Origin: Halieaceae bacterium | GTDB lineage: Bacteria; Pseudomonadota; Gammaproteobacteria; Pseudomonadales; Halieaceae | Direction: 5' to 3' | Length of the DNA stretch: 64,000 bases | Assembly: GCA_902613175.1 (NCBI GenBank) | Contig: CACMGJ010000005.1 | Span: forward strand, 1-64,000 | Shown: positions 13,127 to 24,312 of the stretch, piece after piece | Numbering within the stretch: position 1 is the stretch's first letter | How the letters are laid out: each line of letters begins with the position of its first letter | Notes under the pieces: model-generated | What the model was told of the DNA's origin: nothing | Database searches by the model: none | What the model saw: the letters and a program-made list of their open reading frames with translations, nothing else | Program-made: the position numbers and the translations under genes

Positions 13127-13942
13127 ATGTTTACATATCTAAAGCCAGGCATACGAGAGCGCCTTGTCCGCGAGAACAAGCTATTCCGAATCGATGCTGA
13201 CGGAAACCGTCTCGATGCAGAGAGTGCCGGTTCTTCAGGGCAGCGCATCGTCAACTTGCTTGGCCCTATCCCACTGCCGCTTGCGCGGGGTGAGGAGCAC
13301 CCGACGGCCAAGTGGTATGCGACGGTTCGTGCAACCGAATTGGCTGAAGTTGAAAATCTTGCATCTGACCTTCGTGAGCAGGGTGGTCAACATCTCTTTG
13401 CACACCTCGCGTCGAGTATGGCGGTCAATAGTGTTTTAGAAATTGGTCCCGCGGCGACATCCAAATCTCCTTTGGTCCGAGTCCACTCATCTTGTTTAAC
13501 CGGCGATGTCTTCGGCTCTCAGCGCTGTGAATGCGGCCCTCAGTACGAGGCAGCCATCGATCGAATCGCACGCAACCCTGAGGGTGGCTATCTAATTTAC
13601 ATGGCGGGACATGAGGGTCGCGGCATTGGTTTATGGGCAAAGGCAGCGACGTATCTGCTTCAGGATGTGGGCGAGAACACCTATCAAGCTAACCGCTCGC
13701 TGGGTTTGCCCGACGACTCACGCGACTTCAGTGATGCGGCGTCCCTACTCAAGTACTTTGGGCAGGAAAGACCCCTCAGGTTGCTGACCAACAACCCAAA
13801 GAAGATGGAAGACCTCACAGCCATGGGCGTACAAAATCTTACGCGCGTTAAGCACGTCTCAGGGGTTAACGACTTCAATCGACGCTATCTAGAAGCGAAG
13901 CGCGAATGGGGCCACGGACTCGATGAGGACGACCTCGGTTAA
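13127..13942 (+). CDS. GTP cyclohydrolase II-like protein
   Basis: VRVHSSCLTGDVFGSQRCECG zinc motif; GHEGRGIGLWAKAATYLLQD; LRLLTNNPKKM. Confidence 0.8.
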   Translation: MFTYLKPGIRERLVRENKLFRIDADGNRLDAESAGSSGQRIVNLLGPIPLPLARGEEHPTAKWYATVRATELAEVENLASDLREQGGQHLFAHLASSMAVNSVLEIGPAATSKSPLVRVHSSCLTGDVFGSQRCECGPQYEAAIDRIARNPEGGYLIYMAGHEGRGIGLWAKAATYLLQDVGENTYQANRSLGLPDDSRDFSDAASLLKYFGQERPLRLLTNNPKKMEDLTAMGVQNLTRVKHVSGVNDFNRRYLEAKREWGHGLDEDDLG

Positions 13943-13975
13943 ATCTGACTGATCCCCACCCGTCGGTTAAGGCGC

Positions 13976-14296
13976 TCAGTTCAGCCACTCCGGTAGCGGC
14001 TGGTCACCCAGCGACAGCTCCATGGTGTTATCGCCTGACGATGACGCACTCTTCCCCACCATTTCGTCATAAGCGCTGCGCTGACGAAGTACCGCTTCCA
14101 CCTTGCCGAACTGCTTTATTTGGCGCTGCATTGACGGCAGATTGGTGGTCTTCAAGGGCTTACCGGTATTGTCAGCTATCAGGTGCTCCTCTCCTTTTAT
14201 CTGCACGAACGCAATGTAGAGACTTAGATCGACCGACTCGATGACAAAGCGGTCAATATTGGATTTATACCTGATTTCTTTGAGTCGGAGCTTCAT
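13976..14296 (-). CDS. DUF6482-like protein
   Basis: MKLRLKEIRYKSNIDRFVIESVDLSLYIAFVQIKGEEHLIADNTGKPLKT. Confidence 0.5.
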   Translation of the reverse strand: MKLRLKEIRYKSNIDRFVIESVDLSLYIAFVQIKGEEHLIADNTGKPLKTTNLPSMQRQIKQFGKVEAVLRQRSAYDEMVGKSASSSGDNTMELSLGDQPLPEWLN

Positions 14297-14357
14297 CGTT
14301 TCTGACCTTAATGACCCAGCCTTTCATGCCTCGTAAGTCTAGTCTTACGAAAAACGC

Positions 14358-15206
14358 TCAGACTCGGTTTTTCCGCCGCCAATTGCCGATGACCGGAGTT
14401 AGAATATCGAGGCCCTTGTGGCGACGGAGATCGTCGGGAGCCGTCTCTACCGCAGACCATAAAGACTCCAGGGCCCCCTCGATGGGCAACAAGGCCGTGA
14501 GATCACAAATATGGACGCGAATTGTGAACGCAATCGCACCCGATCTAGGAAGTCGCCGAAGCGACTGTCGCTCAGCGCGGTACCACAGCTGATCAGAGGC
14601 GGGGTTCACCTGCCATTCATCGCGTGACATAAGATCAGGATGCGGCATGAGCGACCAATTGAATCGCTGGGTGAAGCGGTCGGTAGGTAACCGAGTGAAG
14701 AACCGGTCAATCTGATGACCAATCTCATCGTTCAACCGAGGAATCGGACTATGGACTTCCGCCATGGTCGCACCTAGCTTTTCTTCCAGGCTCAAGTCAC
14801 TGGGACTACACAACGAAGCCGCTACGAGTCGATACTTACCGTGATCATCTGACTGCATCACTACCAAATCGTCAGCTACCTCCAGAGAAGCGCGCCACAA
14901 CGCCTCGGTATCGGGCAGTTCGGATTTTTCCAACCTGGATCGCTCGCCTACGACGTCAAAGACCAGTCCCGTAAATTCATTTGCGGCGGCGACCCCCTCG
15001 TCAAGAACCGCATAAACCCGTCTGCCCAGCTGCTCACGGACGCTTGTCTTGTGCGCGCGCCACGCGTCCGATGGCGTCGTGTCGACCCATGAACCCAGCA
15101 TCGGCGCTAAACCCATCGCAACAATGCGTGGATCGTTACAGTGGGGAAGAAACGCCGGAGCCTGTTCTATCCGTTCAAAAGATGGACGGCTCTGGGTCAT
15201 TGGATC
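14358..15206 (-). CDS. Heme-dependent oxidative N-demethylase family (DUF3445)
   Basis: FLPHCNDPRIVAMGLAPMLGSWVD; SLCSPSDLSLEEKLGATMAEVHSPIPRLN; RFNWSL. Confidence 0.8.
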   Translation of the reverse strand, partial: DPMTQSRPSFERIEQAPAFLPHCNDPRIVAMGLAPMLGSWVDTTPSDAWRAHKTSVREQLGRRVYAVLDEGVAAANEFTGLVFDVVGERSRLEKSELPDTEALWRASLEVADDLVVMQSDDHGKYRLVAASLCSPSDLSLEEKLGATMAEVHSPIPRLNDEIGHQIDRFFTRLPTDRFTQRFNWSLMPHPDLMSRDEWQVNPASDQLWYRAERQSLRRLPRSGAIAFTIRVHICDLTALLPIEGALESLWSAVETAPDDLRRHKGLDILTPVIGNWRRKNRV

Positions 15207-15227
15207 GTCTTGGGGAATCATCCGCGC

Positions 15228-16142
15228 ATGATGCCAGAGCTTGCCAAGACCACCATTACCTCTAAAGGAGAAACTCTGGACGAACTTCCAACGTACAGCG
15301 GCGTTTACCGTTTCTTCTCATCCGAGAACACCCTGCTCTACGTCGGCAAAAGCATCGACATACGCGCTCGCGTTCTGTCCCATTTTCAAGAAGGCAGAAA
15401 GCCGGGGCGACATCAACGCATCATGTCGCAGGTCTCGCGAATCGAGGCTCAGTCCACGGCAGGTGAAATTGGCGCGCTTCTCGTTGAAAACGCAGCAATC
15501 AAAGCGGAGACACCGCTCTACAACCGTCGTCAGCGGCAGGTCAGGAAACTGTGGACCATTCATCTGAATCGATCTCGCGACAATTTCCTGCAACCCGTTA
15601 GCGCTGACTTCTCACCATGGGGTGAACGAGCACTGGACAGTTATGGCTTATTTCATAACCGCCGCCACGTCGACAACACCATTCGCCGCCACGCCCGTGA
15701 CCATGGACTCTGCCTGCGTATGCTTGGGCTCGACTCGGGCAAAGGGCCTTGCTTTCAGTACCAGCTCAAACGCTGCGATGGCGCTTGTGCGGAAGATGAA
15801 ACCCCTGAAGAACACAACGCTCGCCTACTGTCCGTGCTCGACCGCGACCGAATCGCTGCTTGGCCCTTCGCAGGACCTCTGTTCCTGGTGGAACGCAATA
15901 TCCGGCCGCAAGATCAGCAACCTGCAGAGCAGTATCATCTCGTCAACCACTGGTCTTGGCTCGGTTGTTTCGACAATACCGAGGCGGCACGCAAAGCATC
16001 TCAGGATAACCATCAAACGGTCTTCGACCGGGATGCCTATCGCATGCTGATGAGTGCCTTACGCCAGGGGAAATTAGAACTCGTCGATGCGGCAACCATG
16101 CAACCAGTCGATAACCCGCTGATTAGAGAGAACTTCGACTAA
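15228..16142 (+). CDS. GIY-YIG nuclease, Cho/UvrC N-terminal-like
   Basis: [54 protein letters not shown]. Confidence 0.8.
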   Translation: MMPELAKTTITSKGETLDELPTYSGVYRFFSSENTLLYVGKSIDIRARVLSHFQEGRKPGRHQRIMSQVSRIEAQSTAGEIGALLVENAAIKAETPLYNRRQRQVRKLWTIHLNRSRDNFLQPVSADFSPWGERALDSYGLFHNRRHVDNTIRRHARDHGLCLRMLGLDSGKGPCFQYQLKRCDGACAEDETPEEHNARLLSVLDRDRIAAWPFAGPLFLVERNIRPQDQQPAEQYHLVNHWSWLGCFDNTEAARKASQDNHQTVFDRDAYRMLMSALRQGKLELVDAATMQPVDNPLIRENFD

Positions 16143-17620
16143 TGGCGGTCAACATTGTCTGGTTTAAACGCGACTTGCGATTCGTCGATCACGCGCCGCT
16201 GGAGCTTGCACTCAAGTTAGACGAGCCAACGCTGATTATTTATCTCATCGAGCCGAAACTGCTTCGCAATCCGCATTATCGCGGCCGCCATTGGCAGTTC
16301 ATTGGTCAGTCGCTCGAAGACCTCCAGCGCACTGCCGAGGCTTCAGGTCATCGAATAGAAGTGCTCGAAGGCAAGGCTGTTGAGGTCTTTAATGAAGTTC
16401 ACCGAAAGCTCGGTATAACGCGTTTGCTTTCCTATGAAGAGACCGGTCTCGATCTGACCTTCCAGCGAGACCAAGCCGTAGCCAAGTTTTGCCGATCAGC
16501 GGGTATCGAGTGGCGCGAATTCCAAACCAACGGAGTCGAGCGAGGCCGGCGGGATCGAAAAGGCTGGAATCGGTCATGGCACCGTTTTATGACCGCTGAC
16601 CCACACCAGATTGAGCTTGGATCAATGAAGTCCATCAGTTCGGAGGCTTCAGAGCAACTCAATGCTCTGCGTAGTACCAAGCATCGACAATGGATTAAAC
16701 ACAGCGGCGACATGCAAGCCGGCGGACCCAATCAAGCACAACAAGTGCTCAACAGCTTTCTCACTGACCGCGGCTGGGGCTATCAAAAATTCATTTCCAA
16801 ACCCGAGAAAAGCCGGACGCATTGCTCTCGGCTTTCTCCCTATCTTGCCTGGGGAAATCTCAGCATGCGGCAGGTCTACCAAGCCCTCCAGCAACAGGAG
16901 AAAAAGCAGGGCTGGGGGCGTGCGATGAGTGCTTTTGAATCACGGCTCCACTGGCACTGTCACTTCATCCAGAAGTTCGAAATGGAGTGCCGGATGGAAT
17001 TTGAGGACATCAACAGAGGCTATGCGGCGCAGCCACGAGGTCATAATGAGGACCTCGTCACCGCCTGGAAAGAGGGAATGACAGGCTATCCCTTAATTGA
17101 CGCCACTATGCGCGCGCTCAAGGCCACCGGCTATGCCAACTTTCGGTCTCGCGCCATATTAGTGAGTTTTCTCACCCATCATCTATGGCAGGACTGGCGG
17201 GCCGGGGTAACCCACTTGGGTTCGCTGTTTTTGGACTTTGAGCCCGGTATTCACTACCCACAAATGCAGATGCAGGCAGGGGTCACGGGCATCAATACGA
17301 TACGCATCTACAACCCTATCAAGCAGTCTTTAGATCACGATCCGAACGGTGAATTCATCCGCAAATGGGTGCCAGAACTGAAGGATTTACCGATACCTCT
17401 GGTTCACCAACCATGGCTGATGTCCCCCATCGAGCGAGTGCTCCAACCCATCGACTACCCGGAGCCCATTGTTGACCTGAAGGAATCTTACAAACGCGCC
17501 CGCGATACGCTATGGAAATTAAAATCCGATCCAATGGTTGGAAGGGAAAGAGAGCGTATACTCAACCAACACGTTGAGCGACGTCACCAAAAACGCTTCG
17601 AGGAAAAGGAAGCGAGTTAA
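16142..17620 (+). CDS. Cryptochrome / deoxyribodipyrimidine photolyase family
   Basis: [79 protein letters not shown]. Confidence 0.9.
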   Translation: MAVNIVWFKRDLRFVDHAPLELALKLDEPTLIIYLIEPKLLRNPHYRGRHWQFIGQSLEDLQRTAEASGHRIEVLEGKAVEVFNEVHRKLGITRLLSYEETGLDLTFQRDQAVAKFCRSAGIEWREFQTNGVERGRRDRKGWNRSWHRFMTADPHQIELGSMKSISSEASEQLNALRSTKHRQWIKHSGDMQAGGPNQAQQVLNSFLTDRGWGYQKFISKPEKSRTHCSRLSPYLAWGNLSMRQVYQALQQQEKKQGWGRAMSAFESRLHWHCHFIQKFEMECRMEFEDINRGYAAQPRGHNEDLVTAWKEGMTGYPLIDATMRALKATGYANFRSRAILVSFLTHHLWQDWRAGVTHLGSLFLDFEPGIHYPQMQMQAGVTGINTIRIYNPIKQSLDHDPNGEFIRKWVPELKDLPIPLVHQPWLMSPIERVLQPIDYPEPIVDLKESYKRARDTLWKLKSDPMVGRERERILNQHVERRHQKRFEEKEAS

Positions 17621-17840
17621 CTTGCTCGACCAGCAAGCGTCATCGCAGTAGACGTCGTCGTATCAAAGCACACTGCTGCCCGAGGGGGAGTCGCTCACGA
17701 CTCGGAGTAAACATGCGGACATTAATCATTACCACTAGCTCGGCTGGCCTGACCTACCTATCCGCACAAGTCACAGTCCGATCGATGCTCAACGATGGCA
17801 TTAATTTCATTCAGTCACTACTTAAGAGGATACGGTAACG

Positions 17841-19331
17841 ATGGCTATTCCTCAGTGGCAGCACTCCTTTCAAGCGCTAGGAAGCCGCTACACCAGTCGT
17901 GTCAACCCGGATCCGGCTAGCTCTCCTGAGTGGATGGGTTGGAATGAGGCCCTCGCCGAACAACTGCGGTGGCCGAAAGATCTGAGAAGAACTGACGAGG
18001 CCTTGGCGGTCTTTGCCGGTCAACACCCTTTGGAAGGGACAAGTCCAAGTGCATCGGTTTATGCAGGCCATCAATTTGGTCAATACAATCCCCAACTGGG
18101 TGATGGGCGAGCCATCCTATTGGGTGAGTGGGCGCTGAGTCCTTCAGAGCATTACGACATCCAGCTAAAAGGTGCGGGGCAGACACCCTACTCCCGCGGG
18201 GGCGACGGTAAGTCGCCAGTAGGACCTGTTGTTAGGGAATATCTAGTCTCCGAGGCCATGCATCATCTTGGAGTACCGACGACCCGCGCACTGGCGGCGA
18301 TTGCCACTGGCGATAAAGTCTTTCGAAATACCATCGAGCCCGGCGCCGTGATGGTGCGCGTTGCCAAGAGTCATTTGCGCTTCGGGAGTATTCAGTATTT
18401 CGCCATGACACGAGAGGGTGACGGACTTGGTGAACTGGTGGACTACGCGGCAGAGCGTCACTTCGCGGAGATCACTAGTGCAAAGAGCGCGGAATCCACG
18501 GCCGCCAAAGCAGAGGTCCTCTTGGAAGAAACCGTAAAGCGGATCGCATCTCTAGTTGCACATTGGCAGAGCCTTGGTTTTGTACATGGGGTTATGAACA
18601 CCGACAACATGCTCCTTTCTGGCGAAACCATCGACTACGGCCCCTGTGCCTTCGTTGACACTTTTAAGGCCGACGCCATGTTTAGTGCCATCGATAGCCA
18701 GGGGCGGTATAGGCTTTCCAATCAACCGGGTATTGCCCACTGGAATACCAGTGTTCTTGCCTCATGCCTCCTCAAAGTCTTGGGCCCCAGTGAGGATCGC
18801 GCTGTTGCCTACGCCCAATCGGTGATTGATGAGTTTCCGCGTTGGTACACTGATGCCTTCAAAATACGCATTGCCGCGAAACTGGGTCTGGACAGTTTTA
18901 GACCTGAAGACGCCGAACTTCACGATGGCTTCTTAAGGGTATTAGAAGAAGATCAGCTAGACCTGTCACTCGCCTACCGCTGGTTGACTCACCAAGCGCT
19001 GAAAGACAGCGGCCACACGCCTATCGGAGACCTATTTATCCCCAGTGACGAGCTGCTCGACTGGCGCTTTGCCTGGGAGCGACGACGAGCGAGCAACAAG
19101 TCGGACTCTCAGGACACGGCGGAACGCATGCGTCAGGCTAATCCTGTGGTGATTCCGCGAAACCACCATGTCGCCGCGGCTATTGCCGACGCTGAGGCGC
19201 AAGACTATGAGTACTTACAGGCAGCCGTTGAGCGCTGGAAAACCCCATTCGAATGGCAAGATGATGACCGCCTATGGGCCGCTTCACCCACGCCAACTGA
19301 ACGCGTTACTCGGACATTTTGCGGGACATAA
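17841..19331 (+). CDS. selO: Protein adenylyltransferase SelO (YdiU)
   Basis: VYAGHQFGQYNPQLGDGRAILLGE; GAGQTPYSRGGDGKSPVGPVVREYLVSEAMHHLGVPTTRALA; HGVMNTDNM. Confidence 0.95.
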   Translation: MAIPQWQHSFQALGSRYTSRVNPDPASSPEWMGWNEALAEQLRWPKDLRRTDEALAVFAGQHPLEGTSPSASVYAGHQFGQYNPQLGDGRAILLGEWALSPSEHYDIQLKGAGQTPYSRGGDGKSPVGPVVREYLVSEAMHHLGVPTTRALAAIATGDKVFRNTIEPGAVMVRVAKSHLRFGSIQYFAMTREGDGLGELVDYAAERHFAEITSAKSAESTAAKAEVLLEETVKRIASLVAHWQSLGFVHGVMNTDNMLLSGETIDYGPCAFVDTFKADAMFSAIDSQGRYRLSNQPGIAHWNTSVLASCLLKVLGPSEDRAVAYAQSVIDEFPRWYTDAFKIRIAAKLGLDSFRPEDAELHDGFLRVLEEDQLDLSLAYRWLTHQALKDSGHTPIGDLFIPSDELLDWRFAWERRRASNKSDSQDTAERMRQANPVVIPRNHHVAAAIADAEAQDYEYLQAAVERWKTPFEWQDDDRLWAASPTPTERVTRTFCGT

Positions 19332-19412
19332 TGCGCACTGTTTACTGAGTATGTTCATGGCTCAACAGGGTGCGGGGCTGTATAATTAGCCGTCGCAAGA
19401 ACGGAGAGTCGG

Positions 19413-21044
19413 GTGAAAACAGAGTTCCTCGGGAAAACAGTCAGCGGTCCTTTCACGATTCCCTCTGGAATCGTCTCGACGGCTCCCAGCATTATTCAGC
19501 GAATCTTTGACGACCTCCCTGAAATCGGCGTAATCACCACCAAAAGTGTGGGGCCAGTCCCGCGCGCAGGTAATCGTGAGCCTGTCTACAGCCAGTATGC
19601 TCCGGGCTGCTTTGTCAATGCGGTTGGACTGACCAACCCGGGCGCCGAAGAGGCTCGAAAAGGGTTCGAATCGCTGACCATTCCCGAAGATCGCTTCCTC
19701 CTTGTCTCTATTTTTGGCGGCAGTATCGAGGAGTTTGTGGAGGTCGCAAAAATTCTGGCTCCTGTCTCTGACGGTCTGGAGCTCAACCTCTCGTGCCCTC
19801 ACGCTCAGGGCTACGGTATGGCGATAGGTCAGGACCCTGAAATGGTCAGGGCGATCGTAAGCGCGGTCAAAGCAGCCGTTGATGTTCCCGTGATTCCAAA
19901 ACTCACACCCAATGTGGATCGCATTGAGGACATTGGCCTTGCAGCACTTGAGGCGGGCGCGGACGGGCTCTGTGCCATCAATACGGTGGGGCCCGGCTAC
20001 ACAGAAAGTCACGGACACGCTGTACTCAGTAATGGCATGGGCGGCATGTCCGGTAGCGGCGTTCTACCCACAGCCCTCAAGTGCATTCGTGCGCTCAAAA
20101 CCATTACTGACAAGCCCATCATCGGCTGTGGCGGTCTATCGACTGCCGATGATTGCCGCGCAGCGATCCGCGCCGGTGCATCCATCATTGGCGTTGGTTC
20201 CGCCTTGAGTGGAATGGACACGGAAGACATGAATACCTACTTCCGCCAGCTTCAGACCGACCTCGATAAGGGGACCAACAAGGCGAAGGCAGGGCTCAAC
20301 CTCGACCTTGATATGGACTTTGCGCCCTACAAGGTCGTTGCTAATGACCCCGTCTGTGACGACATCACTGTGGTTACACTCGATGGCAACATCAACATTC
20401 AAGCCGGCGAGTACGTGTTTATATGGATACCCGGTGTCGGTGAAAAACCGTTTTCCTGTCTCACTGACTCGCCCTTGCGGCTAGCCGTGATTGATGTGGG
20501 GCAATTCACGAGCGCCTGTTACCAGCTAAAACCCGGCGACGATGTTTACATCCGAGGCCCGCACGGCGCACCGGTCATGCCGAAGGATGACGCCAATATT
20601 ATCTGCGTGGCTGGCGGCACCGGTTTGGCCGCTGTGTATCAGGTGGCACGAGACTTTGGGTCCAACGACAAACCGGCACAGATGTTTGCTGGCGCGCGCA
20701 GTGCCGATCGCTTGTATTTCACTGAGGAATGCAAGGATATCGCCGAGGTGCACATCGCAACCGATGATGGCAGTGCTGGCTTTAACGGCCGGGTAACGGA
20801 TGCGCTCCGTGGCTACCTTGAGACCCTCGATGCCGATACATTGGCAAAAACCGAGTTCTACAACTGCGGACCAGAGCCAATGATTCACGCAGCTGAAGTA
20901 GTCCAGCGCGAGTTTGTTGAGGCTTCGCAGATGTTCAGTGCAATTGACTACACCACGAAATGTGGCGTTGGTATCTGCGGTGCCTGTGCATCACCTGATG
21001 GCCGCCGAATTTGCGTTGATGGGCCCTTCATTAATACGCAGTAG
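19413..21044 (+). CDS. Dihydroorotate dehydrogenase-like domain fused to PyrK-like FAD/2Fe-2S electron-transfer domain
   Basis: N-terminal ELNLSCPHAQGYG/INTVGPGYTE/GSGVLPTALKCIRAL; C-terminal DDVYIRGPHG, CVAGGTGLAAVY, CGVGICGACASPDGRRICVDGP. Confidence 0.85.
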   Translation: MKTEFLGKTVSGPFTIPSGIVSTAPSIIQRIFDDLPEIGVITTKSVGPVPRAGNREPVYSQYAPGCFVNAVGLTNPGAEEARKGFESLTIPEDRFLLVSIFGGSIEEFVEVAKILAPVSDGLELNLSCPHAQGYGMAIGQDPEMVRAIVSAVKAAVDVPVIPKLTPNVDRIEDIGLAALEAGADGLCAINTVGPGYTESHGHAVLSNGMGGMSGSGVLPTALKCIRALKTITDKPIIGCGGLSTADDCRAAIRAGASIIGVGSALSGMDTEDMNTYFRQLQTDLDKGTNKAKAGLNLDLDMDFAPYKVVANDPVCDDITVVTLDGNINIQAGEYVFIWIPGVGEKPFSCLTDSPLRLAVIDVGQFTSACYQLKPGDDVYIRGPHGAPVMPKDDANIICVAGGTGLAAVYQVARDFGSNDKPAQMFAGARSADRLYFTEECKDIAEVHIATDDGSAGFNGRVTDALRGYLETLDADTLAKTEFYNCGPEPMIHAAEVVQREFVEASQMFSAIDYTTKCGVGICGACASPDGRRICVDGPFINTQ

Positions 21045-21082
21045 ATGACTCACCATGAGCAATAACAATAGGCGAGGTAACT

Positions 21083-21943
21083 ATGGGACCTAAACTGGTT
21101 ATTACATCGATCATCGTCACCGCCGCCGTGTTTGCGGTCGCATGGATGGGCGATCAAACGGGCTCAACGCTCTACGGACTCCCGCTCATGACCGTAATGG
21201 CTCTGGGTATCTTTGCGATTCAATGGGTTGGACTCATTCACGCGCGACTGTTTGAGACCGAGCACTATTTTGATCTCGTTGGCAGCCTGACTTATATCAC
21301 CGTCACGGTTTTTGCCATTCAGCAAGCCGCTGAGATAGGGTTACGCCAACAAATTGTCGCTGGCGTCGTCATAGTTTGGGCGGCACGCCTTGGGCCCTTC
21401 TTGTTCAGACGCATCCAAAAGGCTGGAGAGGACCGACGCTTCCGTAAGATCAAACTGTCGACGCCCCGATTCCTAGTCACGTGGACCCTCCAAGGCACCT
21501 GGGTCTTCCTTACCGCTGGTGCGGCACTGGCAGCCATCATGACGCCCAATACCGCCCCACTCGGAACCGTATTTTATGTGGGCGCCGCCATGTGGGTTCT
21601 AGGCTTTGCTGTCGAGGTCATCGCAGACAGCCAGAAGAGTGCCTTCAAGGCAGATCCTGCTAATGAAAATAAGTTCATTACGACCGGCATCTGGGCAAGA
21701 GCGCAGCATCCGAACTACTTCGGCGAAATTCTGCTGTGGGCGGGTGTCGCAGTCATGGCCCTTCCTTCCCTCAGCGGCAGCGCGATGATTTTCCTCATCT
21801 CACCCGTCTTTGTTGCCGTGTTACTGACTCGTATTAGTGGTGTTCCGCTCCTCCGTAAAACCGCGGGTGCACGTTGGGGAGACGACCCGGAATACCAAGC
21901 TTATTTGAAAAATACACCGCTCATAATTCCACGAATCTTCTGA
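21083..21943 (+). CDS. DUF1295 / steroid 5-alpha-reductase-like membrane protein
   Basis: GFAVEVIADSQKSAFKADPANENKFITTGIWARAQHPNYFGEILLW. Confidence 0.9.
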   Translation: MGPKLVITSIIVTAAVFAVAWMGDQTGSTLYGLPLMTVMALGIFAIQWVGLIHARLFETEHYFDLVGSLTYITVTVFAIQQAAEIGLRQQIVAGVVIVWAARLGPFLFRRIQKAGEDRRFRKIKLSTPRFLVTWTLQGTWVFLTAGAALAAIMTPNTAPLGTVFYVGAAMWVLGFAVEVIADSQKSAFKADPANENKFITTGIWARAQHPNYFGEILLWAGVAVMALPSLSGSAMIFLISPVFVAVLLTRISGVPLLRKTAGARWGDDPEYQAYLKNTPLIIPRIF

Positions 21944-21969
21944 TTCCAAACGACCGTAAAGCGCAAAGA

Positions 21970-21992
21970 AAAAGCCGGCAGTTGCCGGCTTT
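21970..21992. terminator. Bidirectional terminator hairpin
   Basis: AAAGCCGGCA-GT-TGCCGGCTTTTTTT. Confidence 0.8.
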
Positions 21993-22032
21993 TTTTGATA
22001 CTGATGATTGCTTCAAAGCTCATCACTCAAGC

Positions 22033-22971
22033 TTAGAACGTATTGAGTCCCGACAGACACTCGTGGAACCCGGCCATCGTCGAGTCGACGACCTCTGCGG
22101 CAGTTCTCGCCTCATTAATGCGCCCCATGACTTGTCCGGTTAGCGGAATAGCAGCCTCGAGATCTCCACCGAAGTACAGATCCAGGATATTCGCCATGTG
22201 TTCAAAGGGCTGGAACTGCCCTAGGAGTTCGAGTTCACCTGTGCGTTCGGTACGCATCGCTCGAAGTGCAGGTCGGCCCTGCTGGTTCAGGAAAACCGTG
22301 TCTGTCTCCTTTCCGTCGTAAATAGCGTTTTTCCAGTTCTGATGGACCGGCGAATCAGAACAGCTCAACATGGCCGTACCTAACTGCACACCCTCAGCAC
22401 CCATGGCAAATGCAGCCGCCATGGTCGGCCCATCACAGATACCACCGGCTGCAATGATCGGCACATCCGTACGCTCTCTAATCAGCGGCAACAACACCAT
22501 CGTCGAGACCGGCCGCGGATTTTTAAAACCGCCGCCTTCACCGCCTTCAACCACAAGGCCATCAACGCCTGCATCCAAAGCTTTGAGTGCCATGTCGAGT
22601 GTAGGGATTACATGGAAGACTTTGATACCTGCTTCCTGAAAGACCTTCGTACAGAGATCAGGACTACCCGAGGATGTAGTAACGAACTTAATGCCTTGCT
22701 CGATAACGAAATCAATCACGTTCGTCCCTTTAACAAACGCGAGCGCCACGTTCATACCAAAGGGCTTATCCGTGAGCTCGTGCATCTTGCGTACTTCTTC
22801 CTGAATGGCATCGAATTCACCCGAGGATGTTTCGATGATACCCATAGCGCCGGAGTTCGATACTGCAGACGCGAGCTGTGCTCGGGCAATCCAACCCATT
22901 GGGGCCTGTAAAATGGGATAATCCACCCCAGTCATGTCGGTCACACGATTTTTAATAGGCTTTGGTTTCAC
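22033..22971 (-). CDS. Nitronate monooxygenase family
   Basis: YPILQAPMGWIARAQLASAVSNSGAMGII; GGEGGGF; AAGGICDGPTMAAAFAMGAEGVQLGTA. Confidence 0.9.
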   Translation of the reverse strand: MKPKPIKNRVTDMTGVDYPILQAPMGWIARAQLASAVSNSGAMGIIETSSGEFDAIQEEVRKMHELTDKPFGMNVALAFVKGTNVIDFVIEQGIKFVTTSSGSPDLCTKVFQEAGIKVFHVIPTLDMALKALDAGVDGLVVEGGEGGGFKNPRPVSTMVLLPLIRERTDVPIIAAGGICDGPTMAAAFAMGAEGVQLGTAMLSCSDSPVHQNWKNAIYDGKETDTVFLNQQGRPALRAMRTERTGELELLGQFQPFEHMANILDLYFGGDLEAAIPLTGQVMGRINEARTAAEVVDSTMAGFHECLSGLNTF

Positions 22972-23097
22972 ATCTACCTCGTATTCTTATAAAGCGTTGG
23001 CCGAGCCAACATACCGGACCCGTAGTCGCGGTCAAGCAAATAGCGATAAGCTGCCACACGACGCGCGCACAGCGCACATTGATTTAGGGAACACAGA

Positions 23098-24258
23098 ATG
23101 ATCATGCGCTCACTTCCACTGTTTAGCCTGACTGTCCTCCTTGGTGTTTTGTCACTTACAGAACACGCAGAGGCCACAGAGTCACGCGAGTTGCGTTTTC
23201 CTCCGCTGAAGGATGGGCGCCTCCTACTGTCTGTAGACACTCACACACACACTGTCTTCTCCGATGGGCACGTCTGGCCTACGGTACGGGTTTGGGAGGC
23301 CAATAAGGATCGGCTCGACGCCATGGCTATTACCGAGCACCTTGAATATCAACCCAACCGTGACGACATCCCTCATCCAGACCGCAATCGCGCCTTCGAG
23401 CTCGCGGTAAAGGAAAATAAGCAGGGCCGAGAACGAACCGATTTACTACTGATTTCTGGCGCTGAGATAACCCGCAAATACGCTCCGGGTCACGTAAACG
23501 CGCTGTTTATCGAGGACACAAATCCACTACTCACGGTAAAGCTCCGGCGCGAGGAGACCTTTGCTACTGCGCGTAAAGCGCTCAAAGCGGCAAAGGCGCA
23601 GCAGGGCTTTATGATCTGGAATCATCCTGCCTGGCCACGCGATTTCCCCGATGGCGTCATCAAGATATCCAAAGAGCAGCAGTCCCTGTTTGATGAAGGT
23701 CTCATTCAAGGTATCGAAGTTGCCAACGGCGAGTACTTCAATGACTCATCGCTCCAAGTCGCGTTAGATCATGATCTAACTATCATTGGCGCCTCAGACA
23801 TCCATGGCCTCATCGACTACGACTACGACATAAACGGTGGCAGCCACCGTACAGTGACTTTGGCCTTCGCCAACGAACGCAGTGTTGAAGGCATCGCAGC
23901 AGCCCTCTTCCAAAAACAAACCGTTGCGGTCTATGACCGCCAGTTCATTGGACGTGAGACCGAACTCCAAACCTTGTTCGATAGCCTGATGCGCTTCGAG
24001 CGCCTCCCGGCCCGCCGCAATGACAGCCAACAAACCGCGGTGCGCATCAGCAATGCAGGCCCCATCGACATTGAACTCGAAGTGCTCAGCGATGTGAGCC
24101 TCAACAAATCAGCTGGGTACGTCACAGTGCCATCCCACGGATCGACGATTATCGTCGTGCTCGATCACGCACCGAGCGACGACATGAAGCTAACACTTAA
24201 GTGGCTGAATAGCTGGCAGGCCCCAAAGACGCACGCCCGGATTGATGTAGGGCTGTAG
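23098..24258 (+). CDS. PHP-domain phosphoesterase, Sb-PDE-like, secreted
   Basis: SVDTHTHTVFSDGHVWPTVRVWEA; AITEHLEY; ASDIHGL; N-terminal signal sequence. Confidence 0.8.
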   Translation: MIMRSLPLFSLTVLLGVLSLTEHAEATESRELRFPPLKDGRLLLSVDTHTHTVFSDGHVWPTVRVWEANKDRLDAMAITEHLEYQPNRDDIPHPDRNRAFELAVKENKQGRERTDLLLISGAEITRKYAPGHVNALFIEDTNPLLTVKLRREETFATARKALKAAKAQQGFMIWNHPAWPRDFPDGVIKISKEQQSLFDEGLIQGIEVANGEYFNDSSLQVALDHDLTIIGASDIHGLIDYDYDINGGSHRTVTLAFANERSVEGIAAALFQKQTVAVYDRQFIGRETELQTLFDSLMRFERLPARRNDSQQTAVRISNAGPIDIELEVLSDVSLNKSAGYVTVPSHGSTIIVVLDHAPSDDMKLTLKWLNSWQAPKTHARIDVGL

Positions 24259-24312
24259 AAAAAAACAACCGCGCATACAAAAGGATGCAAAGGCACTACC
24301 ACCGACCTTTGA

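Noticed and set aside
17621-17637. CTTGCT-CGACC-AGCAAG hairpin as terminator
   Set aside because: No downstream T-run; too short to support.
19386-20018. 210-aa minus-strand ORF
   Set aside because: Antisense to the well-supported PyrD-PyrK fusion; no family similarity.
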